A DNA stretch of 13,265 nucleotides, taken from Oligoflexales bacterium. Its GTDB lineage: Bacteria; Bdellovibrionota; Oligoflexia; Oligoflexales; Oligoflexaceae. The stretch covers positions 1-13,265 of the forward strand of contig JADFZC010000033.1 of the NCBI GenBank assembly GCA_015232735.1, read 5' to 3'. Below are positions 6,823 through 13,265 of the stretch, piece after piece. A program made the position numbers and the translations under genes. How positions within the stretch are numbered: position 1 is the stretch's first letter; each line of letters begins with the position of its first letter. The notes beneath the pieces are model-generated. The model saw only the letters and a list, made by a program, of their open reading frames with translations, searched no databases and was not told where the DNA came from.

Positions 6823-9800
6823 TTATTCTCCAGTGATAGATGAAATTGACTTGTCCCATAGCATTTCATGGCTCATATATAAAGGAAGAGCTGCCTTTTC
6901 CAAAATTTCAGGATGTTTGTCCCGTTCAATCTCAGCCATTTTATCGTAAGCTTTTTTCGTCCATTCCGTGAAAGTCTCAACTTCCTTTGCCCGGTTATAA
7001 GCCTCCTGATAAAATTTGAAAGCTTCATCTCTCAATGGGAAAGCAACTTTTTCAATAGATGATCTGAACCTGTCTATTTCGACTTGAGAGGCCCCCTTTA
7101 TTGGCGGAATCTGAAAAAGTTCATCTGCAAAATTTTCATGCAGTTCACCAAGCTTGTAGAGAGATGCGACAGTATATTCCCCGCTGCCTATCGACATGAC
7201 ATCTTCGTATTCCTTTGCTAGCCTCAGGAGCATATTTTGTTTTGACAAAGCATCTTTTTCGACTGTTTTTGGATTTCTCAGTTTGAGATGTCTGTATTGC
7301 TTAACACTTTCTTCCACTTCAGTGAAAGCATTTTCTGCAACGATCTGTCTGGCCTCATATGCAAGGACATTGGTCGATTTTTTCAAGATCTTTTTAAGTT
7401 CTGCCATCTCCTTTGGACCGCTTTTTCTGTTTGTATATTTTATCTTGATGTCAGCTACAATGGCTTGAATATGAAGTTCTTCATCCTTGGATATTTTTTT
7501 TGCCGAATCAAGATATCTCTCATAATAAGATATGGCATCACCATATTTTTTCTGTTTTTCCAAAAGAGAAGCTGTCTCAAATAGAGAGTCTGGGGCGAAT
7601 TCTTCTTTTGGATAAATGGCAGAGAATTTTTTAAATAGATTTATTGATTCCTCATTTTGTTTTAAACCTTTGAATAGGGTCGCCGCATTGTAGAGAGCTG
7701 CCACAGCCCTTTTTTCTTTGGGAAATTTCTCAGCAAATGTTTTATAATACTGGGCTGCTTCATCGAAATTGGCCAAAGCTTCATTTGTTTGGGCAATATT
7801 TACATATGCATCAGGGACCAGACTCGATGATGGATATTGCGCAATAAGTTTTTTGGATGATTCTATGGCTTGGCCGGTATCGGCAACTTTGTAATAATTC
7901 AAAGCGGCATTATAAAGAGCCCTGTCGGCATTTTCATCCTTTGGAAATTCTTTTTGGAATGCCAGGAATATTTCTGCAGCTTTTGAATTTTCGTTATTCT
8001 TTTCATATTTGAGAGCTAATTGATAAATACCGGTTTTTAAAGTGTCAAAAAGCAGTTTTTTCATTTCCGGGGTTTGAATTTTTTCGTTGGCCAAAAATTC
8101 TCTGCTGTTGTCAATTAATTTGGGCCAATCCTTTCTGTCACTGTAAAAACCGAGAACTCGCCTGACTGAGGCGTCGGCCTGTTTTGTCTTTGGAATTTCA
8201 TTCACTATAGCCTTGAATCTTTTTATCGATTCGTCATAATGCCCATAATCATGATATATTTGTGCAGCGGCAAATCTCATTGAATGCCCATCTGTTTCGT
8301 TTGGCAGGTAATTTACATAATTTGATATTACACTGATCAGTTTTTGCTTTATTCTTGGGATATCAATTTTTCGCTCAGCTTTGCCCATTGGAGGCAAGGC
8401 GGGGTATTTCTGGCTTACATCAAGCTTATTCATCGCGACTACGGCATTGAAGGCGGAATCTTTCAGGTACTTGCCGTTTTTGGGGCTCAAGGTAGCCACC
8501 TTGGTGTATTCATCCGAAGCCGATTCATATTTTCCGAATGTCATATAAATATCGGCGAGGTAATACCTGATTTCATATGCGTTTGGATTCTTGCCAAATG
8601 ACTCAAGATAAATCTGGTAGATGGCTGCCGCAGGTTTCAGGTAGTCATTCCTTTTATATTTCTGACCTTTCTGATGAAACATGGTCCCATAACGTCTCAA
8701 ATTCAGCTCTGTACTTTCCAAAGCCTCAGAGACCGTATTTTTCTCGGAGATATTCGCTTTGACCCATGAGCTTTCACTATTGACATAAAGTCTCTGCATA
8801 TTTCTTAGATCGATGACAACCTGATCCAGCATGTTTTCAGTATCATGCAAATTGAGAAGCTTGACATATATTTGAGGGTTTCTTGACCTGTTGGGAGATT
8901 CCTCAAGCAGTCTTTTATACGTTGTTATCGCCTTATGATTTTTGCCCTGCTCTACATACGTATTTCCAAGGAGTTCCAGCATGTCATAAAAAGATTCCTT
9001 CTCTCCAAGCTTTGCAAAATAGTCCCATGCTTCCTCGACTCCCTCGTTTTCAGCCCAAACCATTACAAGATCATTCAAAGCCTCTTTTCTAAGGTCAAGT
9101 TTGCGATTTTCGTTTTTCCTTGAAAGTTTTACTACCAGTTTAAACGCGGTGAGCGATTTCGCTGTATTCTCTTTCTGTTCTATTTCGTTTCTGGCTTTGG
9201 AATTGTAGTAACACCATCCAAGCTTGTATACCCCATATGTATAGACTTCGGAAGTCTTATACTTCATGACATTTTTGTAGGCCTGCATTGCTTCAGGGAC
9301 ATTGTGCTGATCGAAGTAGTATTCCCCAAGGGCGAGGTATGCCGGTGCAATGTATTTTGAATTGGGATGATCCTTGATCAGGCGGTTGAAATACATAATT
9401 GCATTGGCATTTCCCATTCTTGCCATGGTTTTGGCAAGAGCGAAAAGCGCTGCATCCGATCTGTAATGATTTGGATATTTGGTTACCAGAATTCTAAAGG
9501 CAGCTATGCTCTTTAAAAGCTCGTTGCGTGACTTGTCATAATTTACGAGAGGCTCCTTGCCTTTCTTCGTCTTTTTCCAGATTTCATATTTGTTTTCAAA
9601 GTCGGAGAGCTCCAATCCTCTGATATAGTCATGGCGTTCTGCAAAAATTTCTCCAAGTCTCAGATACAGTTCAAATCTTTGGGATTCATCCATTTCTCCC
9701 TTTAGCATATTCTCAATGGAGGAAATTGTCTGAAGCCTGAGTTCGTCAGCTCTTTGAAGGATCTCGGGCGAGGTGTTCTGATCTGCTGTTTTCATATAAT

Positions 9801-9933
9801 CCTCGAAGGATTCCTGGCTCAGTGAGGAAGTGTCCTTGTTTTTTCCTCTCTTGATGAGTGTTTTCGGATATATCTCGGAAGAGAAGAACAAAAGCAGTAA
9901 TAAGCTGATTGAAACTTTGGCTAAATTGATCAT
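6823..9933 (-). CDS. Large Sec-exported periplasmic TPR protein
   Basis: The protein has 1036 aa. It has a signal peptide (MINLAKVSISLLLLLFFSS, cleavage near residues 20-24, site unclear) and is otherwise almost entirely helical repeats. TolA-binding-protein-like TPRs are clear at about 140-270 (YPNHYRSDAALFALAK, ALGEYYFDQHN, YKLGWCYYN). They are dense again at about 540-760, where the unit 'YP/FP-x-(7)-A-(L/Y)-x-A' recurs every 35-40 residues (FPKDENADRALYNAALNYYK, YPSSSLVPDAYVNIAQ, FPKEKRAVAALYNAA, YPKEEFAPDSLFETA). The C-terminal 200 residues look like coiled helices. The expected role is a periplasmic scaffold linking the barrel and the lipoprotein. The ATG has GAGGAG eight bases upstream. 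A gap of 117 bases follows the previous gene, and the next lipoprotein gene overlaps or nearly overlaps its end. In length and type it recalls the large TPR proteins of gliding clusters (AgmU/GltD type), but I cannot assign it firmly. Confidence 0.88.
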   Translation of the reverse strand: MINLAKVSISLLLLLFFSSEIYPKTLIKRGKNKDTSSLSQESFEDYMKTADQNTSPEILQRADELRLQTISSIENMLKGEMDESQRFELYLRLGEIFAERHDYIRGLELSDFENKYEIWKKTKKGKEPLVNYDKSRNELLKSIAAFRILVTKYPNHYRSDAALFALAKTMARMGNANAIMYFNRLIKDHPNSKYIAPAYLALGEYYFDQHNVPEAMQAYKNVMKYKTSEVYTYGVYKLGWCYYNSKARNEIEQKENTAKSLTAFKLVVKLSRKNENRKLDLRKEALNDLVMVWAENEGVEEAWDYFAKLGEKESFYDMLELLGNTYVEQGKNHKAITTYKRLLEESPNRSRNPQIYVKLLNLHDTENMLDQVVIDLRNMQRLYVNSESSWVKANISEKNTVSEALESTELNLRRYGTMFHQKGQKYKRNDYLKPAAAIYQIYLESFGKNPNAYEIRYYLADIYMTFGKYESASDEYTKVATLSPKNGKYLKDSAFNAVVAMNKLDVSQKYPALPPMGKAERKIDIPRIKQKLISVISNYVNYLPNETDGHSMRFAAAQIYHDYGHYDESIKRFKAIVNEIPKTKQADASVRRVLGFYSDRKDWPKLIDNSREFLANEKIQTPEMKKLLFDTLKTGIYQLALKYEKNNENSKAAEIFLAFQKEFPKDENADRALYNAALNYYKVADTGQAIESSKKLIAQYPSSSLVPDAYVNIAQTNEALANFDEAAQYYKTFAEKFPKEKRAVAALYNAATLFKGLKQNEESINLFKKFSAIYPKEEFAPDSLFETASLLEKQKKYGDAISYYERYLDSAKKISKDEELHIQAIVADIKIKYTNRKSGPKEMAELKKILKKSTNVLAYEARQIVAENAFTEVEESVKQYRHLKLRNPKTVEKDALSKQNMLLRLAKEYEDVMSIGSGEYTVASLYKLGELHENFADELFQIPPIKGASQVEIDRFRSSIEKVAFPLRDEAFKFYQEAYNRAKEVETFTEWTKKAYDKMAEIERDKHPEILEKAALPLYMSHEMLWDKSISSITGE

Positions 9934-10050
9934 GATTTGTCTCCTCGTTTGAATTTCTTATGTCCCTATATTCTGTTTAAGATAAAAATGCCCTTTGCTT
10001 CATATCTCAACAAGTAGTACCGGCATCATAAGAATATTTTGGTATCATGG

Positions 10051-11709
10051 CTATTCAACGTTGCATTCAGGTTTTATATCAACAATATGATATCCAACCT
10101 CATCCCACCAGAATTCTCCTTTGACTTTACTCCATCCTTGCGTTTCTGTGTTGCCCCAGCCATATATCTGGTTTCTGTCGCTCACCTTTGAGACTTTAGT
10201 GGCGGAATGAAGTTCTCCTCCAAGAAGTTGCTCCTTCTCACTCATTATCAGTTCAAGATAAAGAAACTTTGCCTGTGAATACAACTCATCATAATGGTCT
10301 TTCAAGTTTTTAAGCTCTTTAATAAATTGTTTTCCAAGTTCTGTTTTGAGCGTTCTTTTTATGATATCGATTCGCTCTATGGGATCTTTTATATTCGATT
10401 TGTCGCCGAATATTCCATTGTATTCGATGGACTCCTGTTCCCCCAGAACTGTTGCAAGTTGGTCTCTGACAAGGAGCATAGTGTCTTTTTCAGCAGCTGT
10501 CGAAAGAACATTTCTTGGAATACCGAGAGATTCACTGGTTACTCCGCTTACAAGATCTTCAAATAGTTGATATGCTCTTTCAGTGTCGAATCTGTTTCTC
10601 TTTAAAAAAGCTTCGAGAGACTCAACGGACTTTGAATATTTTTCCGTAAAATCGGCAAGCGAATTTCTGCTGTCATCATACCTGCACATCCAAAAGTAGA
10701 TTATTGATTCAAGAATTTTGGCTTCAGGATTGAATTTATTTGCAAAATATGGACTTGATGCCCCATAGAGGCTTCCAAGAGCGTGTTTCGGATTGCCGCT
10801 CATGAAAAGCGCCCATGATTGTTCAAACAGCGCGTCATAGAAAAGGGAACTGTTGTGTTTGACCTTTCTGTAATATCTCGCAGAATCAAGAAATTTGCCA
10901 TTTTGATATAAGAGCCGGCCTAAGGCTATATTGGAATAATTGTATAATTCCTCTTTGTCTTTTTGGCTGAGAGGAGAGATCTTGAACGTTTCAGGATATA
11001 TTATGGTTTTTAAAGCTGTCTCGGCATCTTCAAATTTTTTCTCTTCAATGCTTACCATAGCTATCTGGTAATTGGCTGGCATATAGTACCTGTTGCCTAC
11101 ATCCACTTTCCTATAATAAGTAAGAGCTTTGCTGTTTTCACCTGCCGAAGCATGCGAGTTTCCAATGATGTAGTTCCAGTCGTTTTCAAATGAATAGGGA
11201 AGTCCAGGTGCCTTTATGTTTTGAGCCAAATCTTCCAGAATATATTGTATGGGTCTTTGTTCAGATATTGCATGGAGCCTTGTCCATGTATTGTGGTTTC
11301 TCTTGTCAAATGGATTACTTGAAATTTTCAGAGAATCAGCCGCATAAGTGGCTGCGATAACAGGATAGCCGGCTTTCAATATCAATTCTGATTTGATTTG
11401 TGTAAACAGTATGATTCCACTGTCTGAAAGCCTGTCAGCTTTGGAGGATATGCGTCCGATTGTCATCCACAAGGTTTTTGCCGATATCTGGCCTTTTCGG
11501 TATTTTTGAATCTCTGATTTTAATTCAAGGTCGACTGAAGTTTCTCGTTCCTGTCTTGGCGCCGGCGGTTCCATGGCGGGAACCTGTTCGGCCTTGACGG
11601 ATTTTTTTGCTGACTTATGGGATGATTTTTTTGCCTTCCCATAAGAAAATTCTGAGACTGATAAAGCAAACATCATGATAATAAAGATATGTATTGACTT
11701 GCTGCACAT
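10051..11709 (-). CDS. Sec-exported TPR protein with Trp-rich C-terminus
   Basis: The protein has 552 aa. It has a hydrophobic signal peptide (residues 1-23, probable cleavage after Ser-Tyr-Gly), then a Lys/Ser-rich linker, then helical repeats. Recognisable TPR-like units lie at about 175-240, 255-285 and 288-360 (YYRKVDVGNRYYMPANYQIA, YDALFEQSWALFMSGNPKHA, PEAKILESIIYFWMCRYDDS). A coiled helix spans about 450-495. The last 40 residues are Trp/Gly-rich and include GEFWWDEVGYHIVDIKPEC. Repeats of the 'YDALFEQ-WA-F' and 'PEA-IL-A-IYF--CRYDD' kind, and a 'GE-W-DE-G-Y' ending, are ones I associate with TPR proteins of Myxococcales and Bdellovibrio gliding or outer-membrane clusters (from memory, unverified). 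A GTG at 11721 overlaps the previous stop by four bases but has no ribosome-binding site. The ATG at 11709 has GAGGA six bases upstream and is preferred. Confidence 0.85.
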   Translation of the reverse strand: MCSKSIHIFIIMMFALSVSEFSYGKAKKSSHKSAKKSVKAEQVPAMEPPAPRQERETSVDLELKSEIQKYRKGQISAKTLWMTIGRISSKADRLSDSGIILFTQIKSELILKAGYPVIAATYAADSLKISSNPFDKRNHNTWTRLHAISEQRPIQYILEDLAQNIKAPGLPYSFENDWNYIIGNSHASAGENSKALTYYRKVDVGNRYYMPANYQIAMVSIEEKKFEDAETALKTIIYPETFKISPLSQKDKEELYNYSNIALGRLLYQNGKFLDSARYYRKVKHNSSLFYDALFEQSWALFMSGNPKHALGSLYGASSPYFANKFNPEAKILESIIYFWMCRYDDSRNSLADFTEKYSKSVESLEAFLKRNRFDTERAYQLFEDLVSGVTSESLGIPRNVLSTAAEKDTMLLVRDQLATVLGEQESIEYNGIFGDKSNIKDPIERIDIIKRTLKTELGKQFIKELKNLKDHYDELYSQAKFLYLELIMSEKEQLLGGELHSATKVSKVSDRNQIYGWGNTETQGWSKVKGEFWWDEVGYHIVDIKPECNVE

Positions 11710-11717
11710 ATTAATCC

Positions 11718-12425
11718 TCACATGAAAAAGTAGCTAAGCCCAAAATCTATGCTATGCGCGTTCTTTCTGGAGTTTTCACCAGCTCTGGTTTCGGTGTAGA
11801 TTCTGTCTCTGTATTCAACTCGGAACGAAATTGATTTTTCCCAGTAAAATCTTTCTCCGCCGCCTATTTCCATCGCAGTTTTGTTACCCTGATCGGTATC
11901 GACTTTGGAAATACCAGCGACCATATAAATATCCGAGTATATTATAACCTCATCCATTAAATTCATTTTGGCATAAAATGGCGCAACTATCACATTTGCG
12001 TCCGTGATACCATGAATTTTGTTTACTTCAGGATCAGGAGATACAATTTCATCAGTTCCCAATTTGCGATACTTGATCATATTTAGGGCTGTTCTGTCGG
12101 CAGAGTCCTTTACCTTGGTGTTGATTTGCTGGAATTCAAGACCGAGCCATTCATTTAGAAAAATGGAGCTTCTGATTCCGGTCATGGATGTGTCCGTATA
12201 GGATTCGTTTAAGGATGTACCTACGATTAATCCAACCTCGGGCCTTCCTTTTTTCAGAAAATACCTGTTTTGCAGAACCGAAACCGGATTATTGGTCGTC
12301 TTTCCCCTGATCTCTGAAGGTTTGAGATCCATGGAATGTCCTTCGTCAGGAAAAAGGAGGGTATTTAGCAACAAAAATAACGCGGCATGTTTTCCAAATT
12401 TTGAATTGATGCAAAAATTTTTCAT
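11718..12425 (-). CDS. Outer-membrane beta-barrel protein (Myxococcales/Bdellovibrio type)
   Basis: This 235-aa protein should insert in the outer membrane and is the first gene of the operon. An N-terminal signal (about 1-31) precedes SVLQNRYFLKKGRPEVGL (about 49-66), which matches the 'QNR-F-K-GR-E' opening of the small outer-membrane beta-barrel family common in Myxococcales and Bdellovibrio. Alternating strands follow (GIRSSIFLNEWLGLEF, ANVIVAPFYAKMNLM, VIIYSDIYMVAGIS, AMEIGGGERFYWEKSISFRV). The chain ends in SIDFGLSYFFM. Its penultimate aromatic residues are typical of an outer-membrane insertion signal, although the last residue is Met. The start has AGAGG about nine bases upstream. Barrels of this size are the outer-membrane partners (GltA/GltB/GltH) in the Myxococcus Glt complex. 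Here the barrel is transcribed with three TPR proteins, which suggests the same kind of assembly. Confidence 0.85.
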   Translation of the reverse strand: MKNFCINSKFGKHAALFLLLNTLLFPDEGHSMDLKPSEIRGKTTNNPVSVLQNRYFLKKGRPEVGLIVGTSLNESYTDTSMTGIRSSIFLNEWLGLEFQQINTKVKDSADRTALNMIKYRKLGTDEIVSPDPEVNKIHGITDANVIVAPFYAKMNLMDEVIIYSDIYMVAGISKVDTDQGNKTAMEIGGGERFYWEKSISFRVEYRDRIYTETRAGENSRKNAHSIDFGLSYFFM

Positions 12426-12444
12426 ATGAATGTACCTCTAAAGA

Positions 12445-12493
12445 TAAAAAACACATTTCGAGGATCATGAAAGATCACTCCTCTCAAGTGTTT
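12445..12493 (-). terminator. Terminator-like hairpin in the leader of the barrel/TPR operon
   Basis: Read on the minus strand, AAACAC (12493-12488) pairs with GTGTTT (12454-12449). Inside it, GAGGA (12483-12479) pairs with TCCTC (12464-12460), separated from the outer stem by a small internal loop with two A-T pairs possible. The 3' arm runs into TTTTTTATC. It lies 20-70 bases before the barrel start and 113 bases after the stop of the 78-aa gene. It may end that upstream transcript or attenuate transcription entering the operon. The reverse strand lacks a T tract. An alternative inner fold uses the two GATC copies at 12463-12466 and 12473-12476. Confidence 0.45.
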
Positions 12494-12605
12494 CGGAAGA
12501 AATGAGGATAAATTTAATTCAAAAAAAGATATAAAGTAGTATATGTACCGATTATTAAAAAAATGGGAAGGTTATATCAGTATATTTCGCAGAGTAAGAA
12601 TTGTA

Positions 12606-12842
12606 TTAAATGTGTTCAGGGAAAAAATGCTTAATCTGAAAGTTACCGCTTTGGTATTTTGAAGAGTTTTTGGATTTCGCTTTTTCTTTTATCCACTTCG
12701 ACAATCTTTCCTTGTCATCGATGCTGTCTTCTGATTTTTCAACAATGTTACCCACGTATATGGAACAACAAACTTGGCAGGATAGGTTAGGACTGGTTTT
12801 TCCATCATATTGTGGATGTTTTAGACAACACAACTTACCCAT
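12606..12842 (-). CDS. Small Cys/His-rich protein, putative zinc-binding
   Basis: The protein has 78 aa. The first 30 residues carry the pattern C-C-x2-HP-x-Y-x-G-x3-P-x3-C-x2-CC-x-IY (Cys5, Cys6, His9, Cys22, Cys25, Cys26). I have seen this short CxxHP...CxxC module as a small conserved protein in varied bacteria and phages. The spacing suits a zinc knuckle. The rest is charged (DDKERLSKWIKEKAKSK), ending in FFPEHI. The function is unknown; nucleic-acid or protein binding is possible. The ATG has AAAGGGG about eight bases upstream, which supports a real gene. It follows the cyclic-nucleotide-binding gene after 76 bases and precedes the terminator-like hairpin at 12445-12493. Confidence 0.7.
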   Translation of the reverse strand: MGKLCCLKHPQYDGKTSPNLSCQVCCSIYVGNIVEKSEDSIDDKERLSKWIKEKAKSKNSSKYQSGNFQIKHFFPEHI

Positions 12843-12918
12843 TTTAAAAACCCCTTTGACAAGATTTGAATGATTATCTCCTATATTTGGTGATGCATAA
12901 AGTGTGCCAAAAAAATGG

Positions 12919-13265
12919 TTAGGATACTTTGGATTTTTTGTTTTTATTTTCGGAGATTAAAAATCTGTTGATAAGGCGTTCTGTAAACCTTTTGTACAAT
13001 TTTCTTGCTATTGCTCCATTTTTATCCAATAGGTCGTTAAATGATTCACGACTGACAAGGTATACTATACAGGGCTCCTCGGCAATTATTTTAACCTTGG
13101 TGGGCGAATCTATCATCAGCCAGAATTCTCCAAAGGAAGTAGGAGCGACTACTCGGTCAACCCTTCTTTCAATTCCGCTTTCCTTTCTGAAATATTCTAT
13201 CACTCCTGAAATAATAAAATATATTCCCCTGGGCTCTGTATTATATTCAATGATTATGTCACCCT
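12919..13265 (-). CDS. Cyclic-nucleotide-binding-domain protein, C-terminal part (runs off the window)
   Basis: The frame is open to the right edge; the GTG at 13203 is internal, not a start. The visible 114 residues begin GDIIIEYNTEPRGIYFIISG, the classic 'G-x-I-x-F...G....Y.I..G' core of the Crp/cAMP-kinase sensor fold. They continue with FGEFWLMI, where the conserved Gly-Glu of the phosphate-binding cassette is present. The following stretch reads DSPTKVKIIAEEP, so the Arg that usually contacts the cyclic phosphate is replaced by Thr or Lys. After the C-helix (ARKLYKRFTERLINRFL) there is only a short Lys/Asn tail and no winged-helix domain. The protein is therefore a stand-alone sensor or regulatory subunit rather than a Crp-type transcription factor. 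The ligand is uncertain. The N-terminus lies outside the window. Confidence 0.85.
   Translation of the reverse strand, partial: GDIIIEYNTEPRGIYFIISGVIEYFRKESGIERRVDRVVAPTSFGEFWLMIDSPTKVKIIAEEPCIVYLVSRESFNDLLDKNGAIARKLYKRFTERLINRFLISENKNKKSKVS

Noticed and set aside
9934..10050. Terminator between the two large TPR genes (ATGCC ... GGCATTTTTATC)
   Set aside because: The five-base stem encloses more than 25 bases and is too weak to call, and the genes appear to belong to one operon.

Overview
The window looks like a chromosomal segment of a moderately AT-rich Gram-negative bacterium, most plausibly a member of the Bdellovibrionota/Myxococcota-type lineages (the former 'deltaproteobacteria'). 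This is an inference from several features: many lipoproteins and Sec-exported proteins, an outer-membrane beta-barrel of the type common in Myxococcales and Bdellovibrio, long periplasmic TPR proteins, a vWA lipoprotein, and a stand-alone cyclic-nucleotide-binding-domain protein. No rRNA, tRNA, CRISPR array or intact mobile element is visible.

Left part (1-2624). The first 84 bases are open on the + strand and end in a peptide resembling the 'WV-DRG' segment of an IS transposase, probably a remnant. Two minus-strand genes follow: a lipoprotein of unknown function (109-921) and a von Willebrand factor A-domain lipoprotein (1282-2322). A 360-base gap between them carries a long inverted repeat. 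A 302-base divergent intergenic region then separates the vWA gene from the + strand genes.

Middle (2625-5288, + strand). These genes are a small single-domain HD hydrolase with all the active-site residues of the ppGpp hydrolase family, a membrane-embedded M48/Ste24-type zinc protease, and lexA. lexA starts on the base after the protease stop codon, so the two are very probably co-transcribed. LexA has its cleavage site and Ser/Lys dyad intact.

Right-centre (5298-12425, minus strand). This is the most interesting part: a probable five-gene export-coupled operon. In transcription order it encodes an outer-membrane beta-barrel protein, a 552-aa Sec-exported TPR protein, a 1036-aa Sec-exported TPR protein, a 398-aa TPR lipoprotein with a Pro/Lys/Glu-rich tail, and a 93-aa exported protein of unknown function. 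The mix of a small barrel with several periplasmic TPR proteins, one of them lipidated, resembles the envelope-spanning Glt/Agl gliding-motility complex of Myxococcus xanthus and its relatives in Bdellovibrio. The assignment rests on architecture and remembered motifs, not on a database search. A terminator-like hairpin lies in the leader of this operon.

Right end (12606-13265, minus strand). A 78-aa Cys/His-rich small protein follows the 3' part of a cyclic-nucleotide-binding-domain protein that runs off the window and has no DNA-binding domain after its sensor domain.

Several gene starts are placed downstream of the longest possible start because a ribosome-binding site and a signal peptide fit the internal start better. 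These are the vWA protein, both the 552-aa and 398-aa TPR proteins, the 93-aa protein and the M48 protease.
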